Shown here: positions 38,456 through 51,969 of the stretch, piece by piece
How the letters are laid out: each line of letters starts with the position of its first letter
How positions within the stretch are numbered: the first letter of the stretch is position 1
Assembly: GCA_029624765.1 (NCBI GenBank)
Contig: JARSSO010000016.1
Coordinates: 62,001 to 126,000, forward strand
Reading direction: 5' to 3'
Origin: Candidatus Contendibacter sp.
GTDB lineage: Bacteria; Pseudomonadota; Gammaproteobacteria; Competibacterales; Competibacteraceae
Length of the DNA stretch: 64,000 nucleotides
Made by a program: the position numbers and the translations under genes
Notes under the pieces: model-generated
Told to the model about the DNA's origin: nothing
Databases searched by the model: none
What the model saw: only the letters and a program-made list of their open reading frames with translations

Positions 38456-39877
38456 TCAACCATTCAGAAATGATTTCACAACTTCTAGAACATCTTGTGG
38501 AGGGCACGGTGTGTCCAACCCAAGTGCCCCACCAAATAATTTGGGTGAATTAATCAAAATGCCGTCCTTAAAATATTCACGCAACAATGGATAGACTTGA
38601 TAGGTAAATTTATTGGCAAGTTCATCAATCACTTCTGGGTTGCGGGTAATAAAGTAGGTATGTCCGGGCTGCACATCGTCGGCATTAAATTCCGGGGATA
38701 GCGTCTCAGCCCGTCCACCATTATGAGTTTTGAATAGTTTTGCAATTTCATGAAATAATTTCTTGCCGGGATTAGAATCAATCGGCTCTTCTTCTGGCAG
38801 TAATGGCACAAATGCAAACCGGCGTCGAACCGCGTAGTCGATGTGGCCGATGGAGCGGTCAGCCGTGTTCATCGTACCAATGATGTAGAGATTGGGTGGA
38901 ACGATAATTTGCGTGGATTCTTCACCATCTTCTTGCACGGCATACGGGGAATCCACCGGGGAGCCGCGATATTCAAGAGCATAAATCAACTCACCCAGCA
39001 CTGCAGCCAGATGCGCCCGGTTAATTTCGTCGATAATCAGAACATATTTAAGGCAATTCTGAGTATCTTCGCGATAGGCTTTCCACGCTGCTTGAGCCAT
39101 TCTATCGAAAATTCGGCGAACCGCATTATAGGAAACAGTGGCGCCATTACCTTTCACTTCGATACCGCGCACAAAGTCTTCGTAGTTATAGGCGGGATGA
39201 AATTGAACGATTGACCATGATCCCTTTGATCCTTTTCCAGGAAATCTTGCCCTTGAGAAATTAATTTGTTCAGGACTTTCTTTTCCCCCAATAGCTTGCT
39301 CCAACTTTTGATCATTGTCTTCTCCTAGCACAACTGATGCAGCCAAGAGTTTGGCATGATAGGTCTTGCTGGTTCCTGGAGGGCCTTGGAAAATAAGGTT
39401 TTTGAAAGATTCGAGCAGGTGTTTCACTTTTATAGTGCCTAAAAGCGGAATCGGCTCCGGAATCGGCTCCGGAATCGGCTCAAACTGCCATTTTTCGTGA
39501 TCATTTTGATGAGGATTGTGTGCATTCCAAGCCAGAACTGCTGTCCGATCATGCATTGATGCTCCTGCTACATCAAGATATCCTCCTGTTGCATTAAGTA
39601 TTAGATAATAGCCATCATGACCAATTAATGTCCATTTTTGATTATCCATTCCAGTCCATTGATGTAGTTCAAGATATTGATTTTCTTTTTTTTGCAAATA
39701 CAATTTCTGCCCGTCTCTTTCAATAATAAAAAAACAATTGCCATTTTCTTCAATACATTTCCACTTCTGTTTTTGGCTCGAATCAGGCCGTATTCCCCAT
39801 TGAACAATAATTTCTCCATTTTCAAGGGCCGTGAGAAGTTTTCCACTGTGTTTCACTTTTAAGTAATAGTCTGGCAT
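38456..39877 (-). CDS. mcrB: McrB-like AAA+ GTPase with N-terminal ricin-type beta-trefoil domain
   Basis: A 473-residue fusion. Residues 1-133 form three repeats of about 43 residues, each ending in a Q/E-x-W motif (Trp39, Trp82, Trp130). Repeat 3, GGYLDVAGASMHDRTAVLAW, is close to the ricin B lectin consensus. A linker of three IPEP-type units (134-143) follows. The McrB AAA+ motor has Walker A FQGPPGTSKTYHAK (165-172), Walker B VLIIDEINRAHL (279-290) and the family signature MNTADRSIG (336-344) with arginine finger context VRRRFAF. The modified-base-reading domain usual at the McrB N-terminus is absent. GGAG precedes the ATG. With McrC it should make a restriction complex; recognition of sugar-bearing DNA is inference. 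Confidence 0.9.
   Translation of the reverse strand: MPDYYLKVKHSGKLLTALENGEIIVQWGIRPDSSQKQKWKCIEENGNCFFIIERDGQKLYLQKKENQYLELHQWTGMDNQKWTLIGHDGYYLILNATGGYLDVAGASMHDRTAVLAWNAHNPHQNDHEKWQFEPIPEPIPEPIPLLGTIKVKHLLESFKNLIFQGPPGTSKTYHAKLLAASVVLGEDNDQKLEQAIGGKESPEQINFSRARFPGKGSKGSWSIVQFHPAYNYEDFVRGIEVKGNGATVSYNAVRRIFDRMAQAAWKAYREDTQNCLKYVLIIDEINRAHLAAVLGELIYALEYRGSPVDSPYAVQEDGEESTQIIVPPNLYIIGTMNTADRSIGHIDYAVRRRFAFVPLLPEEEPIDSNPGKKLFHEIAKLFKTHNGGRAETLSPEFNADDVQPGHTYFITRNPEVIDELANKFTYQVYPLLREYFKDGILINSPKLFGGALGLDTPCPPQDVLEVVKSFLNG
39447..39482 (-). repeat. 12-bp tandem repeat coding for the McrB inter-domain linker
   Basis: Three consecutive units of GGAATCGGCTCC on the plus strand (39447-39458, 39459-39470, 39471-39482 with one changed base) encode the proline-rich linker PIPEPIPEPIP on the minus strand. 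Gain or loss of units stays in frame and would only change the spacing between the lectin-like domain and the AAA+ motor. Confidence 0.9.
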
Positions 39878-40065
39878 TGATTAAACTCCATTTGTCAGGA
39901 AGCTGAATCTTGCTTTGAATTTCTTTGGCAGCGAGCATCAAGGACATCGGTATCCTGGATTGATCCCACCCGCAATAAGCCTCGCTTCGTCGCCCAAGTC
40001 AAACCGAGGCAATGATACCTTAGAGGCCGCTTTTTTGCGCGGCGGGGTCCGGCGGCCAGAAGGGA

Positions 40066-40107
40066 ACCGAAAACAACGAACGGCCTCCCGGGGTCGCCGG
40101 GAAGCCG
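40066..40107 (-). terminator. Rho-independent terminator after lpxC
   Basis: On the minus strand CGGCTTCCCGG (40097-40107) pairs with CCGGGAGGCCG (40081-40091) across a five-base loop, eleven pairs with one G-U. TTCGTTGTTTTCG follows. It lies about 40 bases after the lpxC stop and would separate the dcw-lpxC transcript from the defence island. Confidence 0.78.
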
Positions 40108-40148
40108 CGTCGAAGAAAAACTTTGGGGGGAATCTGCGACGGAACGGC

Positions 40149-41063
40149 TCAGCGGGTCGCCTGGGCCGGCTGCAAGTAGGAAATCGGCGCCTGCCGTTCG
40201 TCGTTGAAGGTGACTTCCTCCCAGGCGGCGCTGTCGGCCAGCAGCTCGCGCAGCAACCGGTTGTTCAGGGCGTGGCCGGACTTGTAGCCGGTGAACGCGC
40301 CGATCAGGCTGCGGCCCAGCAGGTAAAGGTCGCCGATGGCGTCCAGAATCTTGTGCTTGACGAACTCGTCCTCGTAGCGCAGTCCGTCCTCGTTGAGGAT
40401 GCGGTAATCGTCCACCACGATGGCGTTGTCCAGCGTGCCGCCCAGGGCCAGCCGCTTTTCGCGCAGATATTCAAGATCGCGCACGAAGCCGAAGGTGCGC
40501 GCCCGGCTGACTTCCTTGACGAACGAAGTGGTGGAAAAATCCACCACCGCGTGCTGATTGCGACCCCGGAACAACGGATGGTCGAAGGAAATGGTGAACT
40601 CGACCTTGAACCCGTCGAAGGGATCGAAGCGCGCCCATTTGTCGCCGTCCTCGACCCGCACCGGTTTCTTGATGCGAATAAATCGCTTGGGCGCGTTCTG
40701 TTCCTGGATACCCGCCGACTGGATCAGAAACACGAAGGGACCGGCACTGCCGTCCATGATCGGCACCTCGGCGGCGCTCACGTCCACGCAGGCGTTGTCG
40801 ATGCCCAGCCCCGCGAACGCCGACAGCAGATGCTCGACGGTGGAGATGCGGGCCTTGCCCCTGACCAGGGAGGTCGACAGTTGGGTATCTCCGACATGAC
40901 GTGGGCAAGCCTTGATCTCCACTGGGTCCGGCAGGTCGACCCGCCGAAACACAATGCCGACATCGGGCGCCGCCGGACGCAACGTTAAATAGACCTTATC
41001 GCCGGTGTGCAGACCGACGCCAGTCGCCCGGATGGCGTTTTTCAAGGTTCTCTGCCGAATCAT
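40149..41063 (-). CDS. lpxC: LpxC, UDP-3-O-acyl-N-acetylglucosamine deacetylase
   Basis: A 304-residue zinc deacetylase for the committed step of lipid A synthesis. It begins [19 protein letters not shown]. Zinc ligands are in [18 protein letters not shown] (His) and in [19 protein letters not shown] (His and Asp), and the general base region is [10 protein letters not shown]. The length is normal. It follows ftsZ by 400 bases, suggesting its own promoter, and is followed by a terminator. Confidence 0.98.
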   Translation of the reverse strand: MIRQRTLKNAIRATGVGLHTGDKVYLTLRPAAPDVGIVFRRVDLPDPVEIKACPRHVGDTQLSTSLVRGKARISTVEHLLSAFAGLGIDNACVDVSAAEVPIMDGSAGPFVFLIQSAGIQEQNAPKRFIRIKKPVRVEDGDKWARFDPFDGFKVEFTISFDHPLFRGRNQHAVVDFSTTSFVKEVSRARTFGFVRDLEYLREKRLALGGTLDNAIVVDDYRILNEDGLRYEDEFVKHKILDAIGDLYLLGRSLIGAFTGYKSGHALNNRLLRELLADSAAWEEVTFNDERQAPISYLQPAQATR

Positions 41064-41203
41064 GTTAGGTCCCCCAACACGTCAATTGAACTGGAGCATG
41101 GCGTTGCGGCATGTCGCGCGGGGTCGGAGTCGCGCACCCCTTGGCCGGCCTGCCGGCTCATGCGGCTGGTCGGCAACCGACCATGTCGTCTTGCGTTGCA
41201 ATG

Positions 41204-41233
41204 AAGATACCGCAATTCGTAGCTATGCTGCAA
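41204..41233 (-). promoter_or_regulatory. candidate sigma-70 promoter for lpxC
   Basis: On the minus strand TTGCAG (plus 41228-41233) and TATCTT (41204-41209) are separated by 18 bases, with four to five matches in each hexamer. The leader to the lpxC ATG would be about 135 bases. This is a by-eye match only. Confidence 0.4.
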
Positions 41234-41378
41234 CTTGTTTCTCTTTAGCAACTGAGTGTTGTTAAGTTGCGAAAGCCATCGCTCCAGATTCTCGACGGTG
41301 GATTGCCATCCGCCCGCGCCGCGATGCCGCGAACTGCCAGGACGTCGGCACTCGCAACGACTCGAAAGCCGTATGAAA

Positions 41379-41416
41379 ACCCCTCGCCCGCCAGCGGACG
41401 AGGGGTAGGGGTGAGA
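41379..41416. repeat. REP-like imperfect palindrome, copy 2
   Basis: ACCCCTCGCCCG (41379-41390) and CGGACGAGGGGT (41395-41406) form a 12-pair stem with one wobble around CCAG. The flank TAGGGGTGAG, read on the other strand, resembles the CTCAACCCCGA flank of copy 1 at 8711-8746. It stands about 50 bases beyond the ftsZ stop. Because TTTTC follows the stem on the minus strand it may also work as a weak ftsZ terminator. Confidence 0.6.
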
Positions 41417-41463
41417 GCCTTTTTGCACCCGGCTAGCGTACCAGAGGCTGTAAAAAACCCTTC

Positions 41464-42651
<1,188 letters not shown>

Positions 42652-42708
42652 CATGGCTTCTCCTCAAGATGTAATGGTTCTCGACCCAGACTGCCCCGAT
42701 TCAACCGG

Positions 42709-43941
42709 TTAGAAATTCCCCTGAAACCAGCCCTTGATTCGGGTCCACCATCCCCGGTGACCCGTTCTCGATCCCGAACCCGGCCGCCCCGGCCGGTTTT
42801 CGTTGCCAAACAGCAGCAAACCCACCGCCGTGGCGTAAATCGGATTGCGCATCACGTCCTGCGGTCCCGTCACGTCGCGCGGCAAACCCTGTCGGATGGG
42901 CAGATGCATCACTTCCTCGGCCAATTCGAGGATTCCCGCCATCCGCGAACTGCCTCCGGTCAGCACCACGCCGGCGGGGATCAAGTGCTCGAAGCCGCTG
43001 TGTTGCAGCTTGCCCAGCGCCACTTCAAACAGTTCCTCGTAACGCGGTTCGACCACTTCCGCCAGTTCCCGCCGGGACAGCGTTCGGGCGGCCCGGTCGC
43101 CGACCCCGGCCACCTCGATTCGCTCGTCGGCCCGCGTCAGTTGCTTGAGGCAGCAGGCGTGCTTGATCTTGAGTGCCTCGGCGGCCGGGGTCGGGGTGTG
43201 AAAAGCCACCGCGATATCGTTGGTGACCTGGTTGCCGGCCACGGGGATCACCTCGGTATGGCTGATCGCGCCGTGGGTGAATACCGCCAGATCGGTCGTG
43301 CCGCCGCCGATGTCCAGAAGGCAGACGCCCAGTTCCTTCTCGTCCGGGGTTAACACCGCCCGGCTCGACGCCAGCGGTTGCAGGATGACGTCGTCCACCT
43401 CCAGACCGCAGCGCCGCACGCACTTGACGATGTTTTGCTCGGCGCTGATCGCGCAGGTGACGATGTGAACCCGCGCTTCCAGTCGCACCCCGGCCATGCC
43501 GATCGGTTCCTGGATGCCTTCCTGGCCGTCGATGATGAATTCCTGGGGCAGGATGTGCAGGATCTTCTGATCGGCCGGAATCGCCATTACCCGCGCCGCC
43601 TCGATGACCCGGTCCACATCCTCCAGGGTAGCCTCGTGGTGCTTGATGGCGGTGACGCCGTGGGAATTGAACCCGCGGATATGGCTGCCGGAAATGCCGG
43701 TGTACACCGAGTGAATCCGGCAGCCGGCCATCCGCTCCGCCTCGTCCACCGCGCGCTGGATGGACTGGACGGTGGATTCGATGTTGACCACCACGCCTTT
43801 CTTCAGGCCGCGCGCGGGATGCGCGCCGACACCGACCACCTCGATGGTCCCGTCCGGGCCGACCTCGCCGACCACCGCCACCACCTTCGAGGTGCCGATG
43901 TCGAGCCCGACGATCAGGTTCTGGTCTTCTTTTCTAGACAT
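42709..43941 (-). CDS. ftsA: cell division protein FtsA
   Basis: A 410-residue actin-fold protein that tethers FtsZ to the membrane. It begins with the phosphate 1 motif VGLDIGTSKVVAVVGEV, followed by LLDIGGGTTDLAVF (phosphate 2) and VVLTGGSSRMAGI (adenosine site). The C-terminus ends with a short amphipathic helix (WTRIKGWFQGNF) for membrane binding. It lies between ftsQ and ftsZ as usual. Confidence 0.98.
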   Translation of the reverse strand: MSRKEDQNLIVGLDIGTSKVVAVVGEVGPDGTIEVVGVGAHPARGLKKGVVVNIESTVQSIQRAVDEAERMAGCRIHSVYTGISGSHIRGFNSHGVTAIKHHEATLEDVDRVIEAARVMAIPADQKILHILPQEFIIDGQEGIQEPIGMAGVRLEARVHIVTCAISAEQNIVKCVRRCGLEVDDVILQPLASSRAVLTPDEKELGVCLLDIGGGTTDLAVFTHGAISHTEVIPVAGNQVTNDIAVAFHTPTPAAEALKIKHACCLKQLTRADERIEVAGVGDRAARTLSRRELAEVVEPRYEELFEVALGKLQHSGFEHLIPAGVVLTGGSSRMAGILELAEEVMHLPIRQGLPRDVTGPQDVMRNPIYATAVGLLLFGNENRPGRPGSGSRTGHRGWWTRIKGWFQGNF

Positions 43942-43965
43942 GACCGCTCCACTTCCCGCGCCCGC

Positions 43966-44772
43966 CTAACTCGTCGCCGGGGCTGGCGGGGCCGTTTTCC
44001 AGCGCACGGCGAACCCGTTGCCGTAACGCAGATCCACCACCGCGATCCGGTCGGCCTGGGCCGCCAGTATGCGGGGATAGACTTGCGCCAGCCGTTGCAA
44101 CCGTTCCTTGAACCGGTCGCGCCCCACGTACACCTCCATCCCCCCGTCGAAGGTCAGCCGCCAGGCCCGCCGTTCGTCCTGCACCAGCTTGACCAACGTC
44201 AGGCCAACCGGGTCAAGCTGGGCGCGGACCTCGCGCCATGCCTGGATCAGTGCCTTCTCGCGACCTTCGGGACCGACCAGGCGCGGCCATGGCCCCGGCT
44301 GACGCAGCGCGGCCGGGTGAAAGCGGCGCCCGTTGACGTCCACCATCTCCTCGCGCTCGCCCCAGTAGCCGAAGGCGATTCGCTCGCGCAGCCGGATTTC
44401 CACCGTGTCGGGCCAGCCGCGCCGCACCGTGACTTCCTCGACCCAGGGATCGGCGGCCAGGGCCGCGCGCAGGTCGTCCAGGCTGGCCACGAAGAAGTTC
44501 TGGCCCAGATAGGCGTGGGCCAGGGGTTGCAGATCCGTCTCGGTCAAGTTGCGCAGCTCGCCCTCGACCCGCACCTGGCGCAAGGGAAACGCGCCCGGCG
44601 CGCGCAGCGCGCGAATCCCGGCCTCCAGACCGAAGCCGACCGCCGCCAGCACCAGCGCCACCCCGAACCCGCGCAGCCACGGTTTCAGAATGGCCCGCCA
44701 TTGGCCCGTTTTGGCCGCGGGCGCGCGCCTGAGCGATGTCGCTCCCCGGTGGCGTCCCCGCCCAAGCCGCAT
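43966..44772 (-). CDS. ftsQ: cell division protein FtsQ
   Basis: A 268-residue bitopic protein. A basic cytosolic tail (1-32) precedes one membrane helix (about 33-55), followed by the POTRA domain (PLRQVRVEGELRNL) and the FtsQ beta domain (VEEVTVRRGWPDTVEIRLRE), both periplasmic. It recruits FtsL and FtsB to the divisome. It starts 12 bases after ddlB and precedes ftsA. Confidence 0.94.
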   Translation of the reverse strand: MRLGRGRHRGATSLRRAPAAKTGQWRAILKPWLRGFGVALVLAAVGFGLEAGIRALRAPGAFPLRQVRVEGELRNLTETDLQPLAHAYLGQNFFVASLDDLRAALAADPWVEEVTVRRGWPDTVEIRLRERIAFGYWGEREEMVDVNGRRFHPAALRQPGPWPRLVGPEGREKALIQAWREVRAQLDPVGLTLVKLVQDERRAWRLTFDGGMEVYVGRDRFKERLQRLAQVYPRILAAQADRIAVVDLRYGNGFAVRWKTAPPAPATS

Positions 44773-44784
44773 CGTCGTCCCCGC

Positions 44785-47206
<2,422 letters not shown>

Positions 47207-47232
47207 GTTCTCGACTCTCGTTGCCCCATCGT

Positions 47233-48318
47233 TCAGGCGTGCGCCTGCTCCAGGCACGCCCGCGCCACCCGTTCGGCGGCATCCAGTTTCGCCAGGCTGC
47301 GGGCCGCCCGCGCCATGTCCAGCAGGTGGGCGCGGTCGCCGAGCAGGTCGCGCAAGAGCGCGGCCAGCCGTTCGGGGTTCAGCTCCGTCTGCTGGTGGAT
47401 CAGCGCCGCGCCACCTCTCTCTAGAAACCGGGCGTTGGCGGTCTGGTGGTCGTCCACCGCGAACGGGAAGGGGATCAACACCGCGCCCACGCCCGTCGCC
47501 GCCAACTCCGCGACCGTCAATGCCCCGGCCCGGCACAACACCAGATCGGCCCAGCCGTAGGCTTCCGCCATGTCCTCGATGAACGGCGTCAACCGCGCCG
47601 TCACCCCGGCGTCCCGGTACGCGGTCGCGGCGGCCTCGCGCAAGTGACCGCCGGCCTGATGCCAGACTTCGGGGCGCTCCGCGTCGCCAAGCAACGCCAT
47701 TGCACGCGGAACGAGCTGGTTCAGGGCCAACGCGCCCTGGCTGCCGCCCAGCACCAGCAGTCGCGATCGGCCATCGCGGCCAGCCCAGCGTTCCTCGGGC
47801 GGCGGCAAGGCGGCGATGGCCGCCCGGACCGGGTTGCCGACGGTGATGGCCCGCCGCGCCGGCGGGAATGTGTCGGGAAACGCCTCCAGCGCCTGGCTGG
47901 CGAATCGGGCCAGCCAGCGGTTGGTCAGGCCGGCGATGGCGTTCTGCTCGTGCACCACCAGCGGAATACCCAGCAACCGGGCCATCATCCCGCCGGGACC
48001 GCTGGCGAACCCCCCCATGCCCAGCACCACGCGCGGGCGCAGCCGGCGCAGGATCGCGCCGGCCTGCCACAGCGCCCGTCCCAGCATGACCGGCGTCCGC
48101 AGCTTCCGGCCCAGCCCCTTGCCCCGCAGACCGCTCACCTCGATCCATTCCACCGGAATCCCCGCCTTGGGGACCAGGGTCGCCTCCAGGCCGTTCCGGG
48201 TGCCCATCCAGGTCACCGGCGCGCCGCGCGCGCGCAGCCGCTCGGCCACCGCCAGCGCGGGAAACACATGGCCGCCGGTACCACCCGCCATGATGAGCAT
48301 CGAGGGCTCGCCGCTCAT
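47233..48318 (-). CDS. murG: MurG, undecaprenyl-PP-MurNAc-pentapeptide GlcNAc transferase
   Basis: A 361-residue GT28 glycosyltransferase that makes lipid II on the inner leaflet. The glycine-rich N-terminal loop [48 protein letters not shown] and [13 protein letters not shown] are present, with [15 protein letters not shown] in the UDP-GlcNAc site. The ATG at 48318 overlaps the ftsW stop (ATGA). Confidence 0.97.
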   Translation of the reverse strand: MSGEPSMLIMAGGTGGHVFPALAVAERLRARGAPVTWMGTRNGLEATLVPKAGIPVEWIEVSGLRGKGLGRKLRTPVMLGRALWQAGAILRRLRPRVVLGMGGFASGPGGMMARLLGIPLVVHEQNAIAGLTNRWLARFASQALEAFPDTFPPARRAITVGNPVRAAIAALPPPEERWAGRDGRSRLLVLGGSQGALALNQLVPRAMALLGDAERPEVWHQAGGHLREAAATAYRDAGVTARLTPFIEDMAEAYGWADLVLCRAGALTVAELAATGVGAVLIPFPFAVDDHQTANARFLERGGAALIHQQTELNPERLAALLRDLLGDRAHLLDMARAARSLAKLDAAERVARACLEQAHA

Positions 48319-49517
48319 TCCTCGTGGACTCCGCCGGCCCGGGTCTCGACATCGATCCGCAGCAGCAGGGCCAGCGTCGCGCACATCGTCATCACGCTGC
48401 TGCCGCCATAGCTCATCAGCGGCAGGGTCAGCCCCTTGGTGGGCAGCACGCCCATGTTGACGCCCATGTTGAACAGCGCCTGAATCCCGAACCACAGGCC
48501 GATGCCATAGGCCAGCCAGGCCGAAAATCGCAGATCCAGCCGTTCCGCCCGCTGCCCGATCCGGAATGCCCGCCACACCACGGTCATGAACAGGACGATG
48601 ACGGTCAGGACGCCGACCAGTCCCAGTTCCTCGGCCAGCACCGCGAACAGGAAATCAGTATAGGCCTCGGGCAGATAGAACAGCTTTTCCACGCTCTCGC
48701 CCAGCCCGACGCCGAACAGCTCGCCCCGGCCGATGGCGATAAGCGAATGGACCAGCTGGTAGCCGGTGGTTTCCGGATTCGCCCAGGGATTGAGAAAACT
48801 CAAGACCCGCTCCAACCGGTAGGGCGAGGACAGGATCAACACTCCCATCACCGCCACCGTGCCGACCTGCAGGGCGCCGAACTGCCAGAGATTGACCCCG
48901 GCCAGGAACACCATCCCCAGCGCGGTCGCCATCAGCACCACCACGCTGCCGAAATCCGGCTCCAGCAGCAGCAGGACCGCCAAGACTCCCAGCACCAGCA
49001 TCGGCCGGAACAGGGCCAGCGCCGAGGTGCGGAAGTTGGCGGTCCGCAACTCCTCGCCGTGTCGCTTGAGGTAGCCGGCGATGTAGACGAGGGCGAACAA
49101 CTTGGCGATTTCCGACGCCTGAACGTTGATGGGGCCGATGCCGATCCAGCGCCGGCTGCCGTTCACCTCCTTGCCGATGCCGGGCACCAGCACCAGCACC
49201 AGCAGACCGATGGCCGCCAGCAGCAACCATGGACCTGCCTGCCGCCAGCGGGCCACGGGAACCTGGAACACCACCCCGGCCGCCAGCAGACCGAGCCCCG
49301 CGAACGCGCCCTGACGCAACAGGAAATGGAAGGGCTGGCCGGTTTGGCGCTCGGCGATCGGCATCGAGGCCGACGCAACCATCAGCAGGCCCAGCGCCAA
49401 CAGCAACAACGCCGGGACCAGAATCCAGGGATCGGGAAAGGGCAGGGCGGCGCGATCGGCGCCGGCGCGCGGCAACGCGTTCCCGCTGGCCGCAATACTG
49501 GCGGTTGGGTTCAGCAT
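48315..49517 (-). CDS. ftsW: FtsW, septal peptidoglycan glycosyltransferase (SEDS)
   Basis: A 400-residue SEDS-family polymerase with about ten membrane helices, partner of FtsI at the septum. The catalytic loop region [21 protein letters not shown] and the late [20 protein letters not shown] block are typical. It overlaps murD by seven bases and murG by four, so translation is probably coupled through this part of the cluster. Confidence 0.97.
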   Translation of the reverse strand: MLNPTASIAASGNALPRAGADRAALPFPDPWILVPALLLLALGLLMVASASMPIAERQTGQPFHFLLRQGAFAGLGLLAAGVVFQVPVARWRQAGPWLLLAAIGLLVLVLVPGIGKEVNGSRRWIGIGPINVQASEIAKLFALVYIAGYLKRHGEELRTANFRTSALALFRPMLVLGVLAVLLLLEPDFGSVVVLMATALGMVFLAGVNLWQFGALQVGTVAVMGVLILSSPYRLERVLSFLNPWANPETTGYQLVHSLIAIGRGELFGVGLGESVEKLFYLPEAYTDFLFAVLAEELGLVGVLTVIVLFMTVVWRAFRIGQRAERLDLRFSAWLAYGIGLWFGIQALFNMGVNMGVLPTKGLTLPLMSYGGSSVMTMCATLALLLRIDVETRAGGVHEE

Positions 49518-50884
49518 TCCGGCAATCTCCGCACCGCGGCGGCGAATAGCGCGCCGCGCTCCTCGTAACCGCTGAACATGTCGAAGCTGGCGCAGGCCGG
49601 CGACAGCAGCACGCTGTCGCCCGGCTCGGCCAGTTGCGCCGCCGCCGTCACCGCCACCTCCATGTCCGCCGCCGTCCGCAGGGGAACACTGTCGCCCAGC
49701 GCGGCGGCGATCAGCGGCGCGTCGCGGCCGATCAGCACCACCGCCCGCGCCTTGTCGGCCAGCGCCGCGCGCAGCGGGCTGAAATCCTGACCCTTGCCGT
49801 CGCCGCCGGCGATCAGCACCACCCGGCCCGGCAGGCCGCGCACCGCCGCCACCGTCGCGCCGACGTTGGTGCCCTTGGAGTCGTCGAACCAGCCGACTCC
49901 GGCCCGTTCCCGCACCCGCGCGGTCCGGTGCGCCAACCCGGCGAACTCCCGCAACGCCGCCAGCATCCCTTCCCGTCGCAGGCCAAGCACGTGGCCCATG
50001 GCCAGCGCCGCCAGCGCGTTGGCGCGGTTGTGATCGCCGCTGATCTTCAGTTCTCTCGCCGCGATCCAGCGTTCCGGGCCATGCGCCAGCCAGGTCTCGC
50101 CCGCGTCCCGGCGCAAGCCGAATTCGCCCTCGGCCGGTTCAGCCAGGGTGAAACGCACCACCGGTCGCTCCGGATCGACCATCGCCATCACCACCGGGTC
50201 GTCGGCGTTGACCACCATCGCGCCGTCGCCGTGGAAGACGCGCCGCTTGGCGGCGATGTAATCCTCCAGGCTGGCGTAGCGGTCCATGTGGTCGGGGCTG
50301 AGGTTCAGCACCGTCGCCACTTGGGCGTTGAGACTGTGGGTGGTCTCCAACTGGAAACTGGACAGCTCCAGCACGTACAGTTCGGGCGCCGCGCCAGCGT
50401 CCCGCTCGTCCCGCAGCCACAACTCCAGCGCCGGGGCGCCAAGATTGCCGCCCACCGCCGCCCGCACCCCGGCCCGCTCCGCCATCAGTCCCAGCAGGGT
50501 GGTGACCGTGCTCTTGCCGTTGGAACCGGTGATGGCCGCGACGGGAACCTGGGTCAGGCGAGCCAGCAACTCGATGTCGCCCCAAATCGGCACGCCCCGC
50601 GCCGCCGCCTCGGCGATGACCGGGGTCGCCACCGCCACGCCCGGACTGACCAGCAAGCGCGCCGCGCCGGCGAACACGGCGGAATCGAAACCACCCAGAT
50701 GGCAAGGCAAACCCGGAAATTCCGCCTGGAACGCCGCCAGTCCCGGCGGGTCGGAGCGGCTGTCGGTCACGGCGAAGGTCGCGCCCAGCGCCTTGAGCGC
50801 CCGCGCGGCGGACAGGCCGCTCTTGCCAAGTCCGACCACCAGCGTGAGTCCGTCCAGTCGCGGCATTCGCGGGTCTCCCGTCAC
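49511..50884 (-). CDS. murD: UDP-N-acetylmuramoylalanine--D-glutamate ligase MurD
   Basis: A 457-residue Mur ligase adding D-glutamate. The UDP-binding start is [17 protein letters not shown], the ATP loop is [15 protein letters not shown], followed by [26 protein letters not shown] and [19 protein letters not shown]. The length is normal. The start overlaps the mraY stop by four bases. Confidence 0.97.
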   Translation of the reverse strand: MTGDPRMPRLDGLTLVVGLGKSGLSAARALKALGATFAVTDSRSDPPGLAAFQAEFPGLPCHLGGFDSAVFAGAARLLVSPGVAVATPVIAEAAARGVPIWGDIELLARLTQVPVAAITGSNGKSTVTTLLGLMAERAGVRAAVGGNLGAPALELWLRDERDAGAAPELYVLELSSFQLETTHSLNAQVATVLNLSPDHMDRYASLEDYIAAKRRVFHGDGAMVVNADDPVVMAMVDPERPVVRFTLAEPAEGEFGLRRDAGETWLAHGPERWIAARELKISGDHNRANALAALAMGHVLGLRREGMLAALREFAGLAHRTARVRERAGVGWFDDSKGTNVGATVAAVRGLPGRVVLIAGGDGKGQDFSPLRAALADKARAVVLIGRDAPLIAAALGDSVPLRTAADMEVAVTAAAQLAEPGDSVLLSPACASFDMFSGYEERGALFAAAVRRLPEC

Positions 50885-51969
50885 CGAATCTTCAGGGTCG
50901 CCAGGCCAACCAGCACCAGCATGATGGTGATGATCCAGAACCGGACGATCACCCGTGGCTCCGGCCAGCCTTTCAGTTCGAAGTGATGGTGCAGGGGGGC
51001 CATGCGGAAGATGCGCCGGCCGGTGAGCTTGAACGAAGCGACTTGCAGGATCACCGACACGGTCTCCATCACGAACACGCCGCCCATCACGAACAGCACC
51101 AGTTCCTGCCGCACCGTCACCGCGATGGTCCCCAGCGCCGCGCCCAGGGCCAGCGCGCCGACGTCGCCCATGAACACCTGGGCCGGGTAGGCGTTGAACC
51201 AGAGAAAGCCCAGGCCGGCCCCAACCATCGCCGCGCAGAACACCATGACCTCGCCGACGCCCGGCACATGGGGAATACCGAGATATTCAGCGAAGATCCG
51301 GTTGCCGGAGGCGTAGCAGAACACCGCCAGCGCCCCGGCGACCATGGCGGTCGGCATGATGGCCAGTCCGTCCAGCCCGTCGGTGAGGTTGACGGCATTG
51401 CTGGACCCAACGATGACGAAGTAGGCTAGGGCAATAAACTGCCAGCCCAGGAGATTCCAGGCGACGTTCTTGAAGAACGGCACGATCAACTGGGTTTCGA
51501 CCGGTACCTGGGCAGTGAAATACAGCAGCAACGCAGCCAGCAGCCCAGCGCCAGACTGGAGGGAATACTTGGCCCGCGCCGACAGGCCCTTGGAGTTGCG
51601 CAAGACCAGTTTCTTGTAGTCGTCCACCCAGCCGATGGCGCCAAACGCCAACGTGGTCAGCAGGACGATCCAGACATAGCGGTTGCGCGGGTCCGCCCAC
51701 AACAGGGTCGCGACCGCGATGGCGACCAGGATCAGCGCCCCGCCCATGGTGGGGGTGCCGGCCTTGGAAAAATGGCTTTTGGGGCCATCCTCGCGAATCT
51801 GCTGGCCGATCTGGTCGCGGCTCAGCCGCCGGATCATGGTCGGCCCGACGATCAGCGCGATGCCCAACGCCGTGAGCACGCCCAGGATCCCGCGCAGCGT
51901 CAGGTACTGAAAGACGTTGAAGCCGCTGTAGAAATGATCGGCCAACCACTCGGCCAGCAATACCAGCAT
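50881..51969 (-). CDS. mraY: MraY, phospho-MurNAc-pentapeptide transferase
   Basis: A 362-residue membrane enzyme with ten helices that forms lipid I. Signatures are [31 protein letters not shown] (catalytic DD), [16 protein letters not shown] and the [11 protein letters not shown] motif. The ATG at 51969 shares one base with the murF stop. It sits in its standard place between murF and murD. Confidence 0.98.
   Translation of the reverse strand: MLVLLAEWLADHFYSGFNVFQYLTLRGILGVLTALGIALIVGPTMIRRLSRDQIGQQIREDGPKSHFSKAGTPTMGGALILVAIAVATLLWADPRNRYVWIVLLTTLAFGAIGWVDDYKKLVLRNSKGLSARAKYSLQSGAGLLAALLLYFTAQVPVETQLIVPFFKNVAWNLLGWQFIALAYFVIVGSSNAVNLTDGLDGLAIMPTAMVAGALAVFCYASGNRIFAEYLGIPHVPGVGEVMVFCAAMVGAGLGFLWFNAYPAQVFMGDVGALALGAALGTIAVTVRQELVLFVMGGVFVMETVSVILQVASFKLTGRRIFRMAPLHHHFELKGWPEPRVIVRFWIITIMLVLVGLATLKIR

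Larger units (their letters stand above)
41064..41463. other. ftsZ-lpxC intergenic region, no gene seen
   Basis: These 400 bases hold the REP-like hairpin (41379-41416) close to the ftsZ end and a candidate lpxC promoter (41204-41233). The short frames here have no family features. The position matches the ftsZ-lpxC spacer of other gammaproteobacteria, where lpxC is separately transcribed. Confidence 0.6.

Noticed and set aside
35990..40150. transposon or prophage borders around the McrBC island
   Set aside because: No transposase, integrase, tRNA gene or clear flanking direct repeat could be seen by eye, so the insertion mechanism is left open.
41379..41406. hairpin after ftsZ considered as a strong Rho-independent terminator
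   Set aside because: It is followed by only four T residues on the minus strand and belongs to a repeat family with another copy inside an operon (8711-8746), so it is listed as a repeat with at most weak terminator activity.
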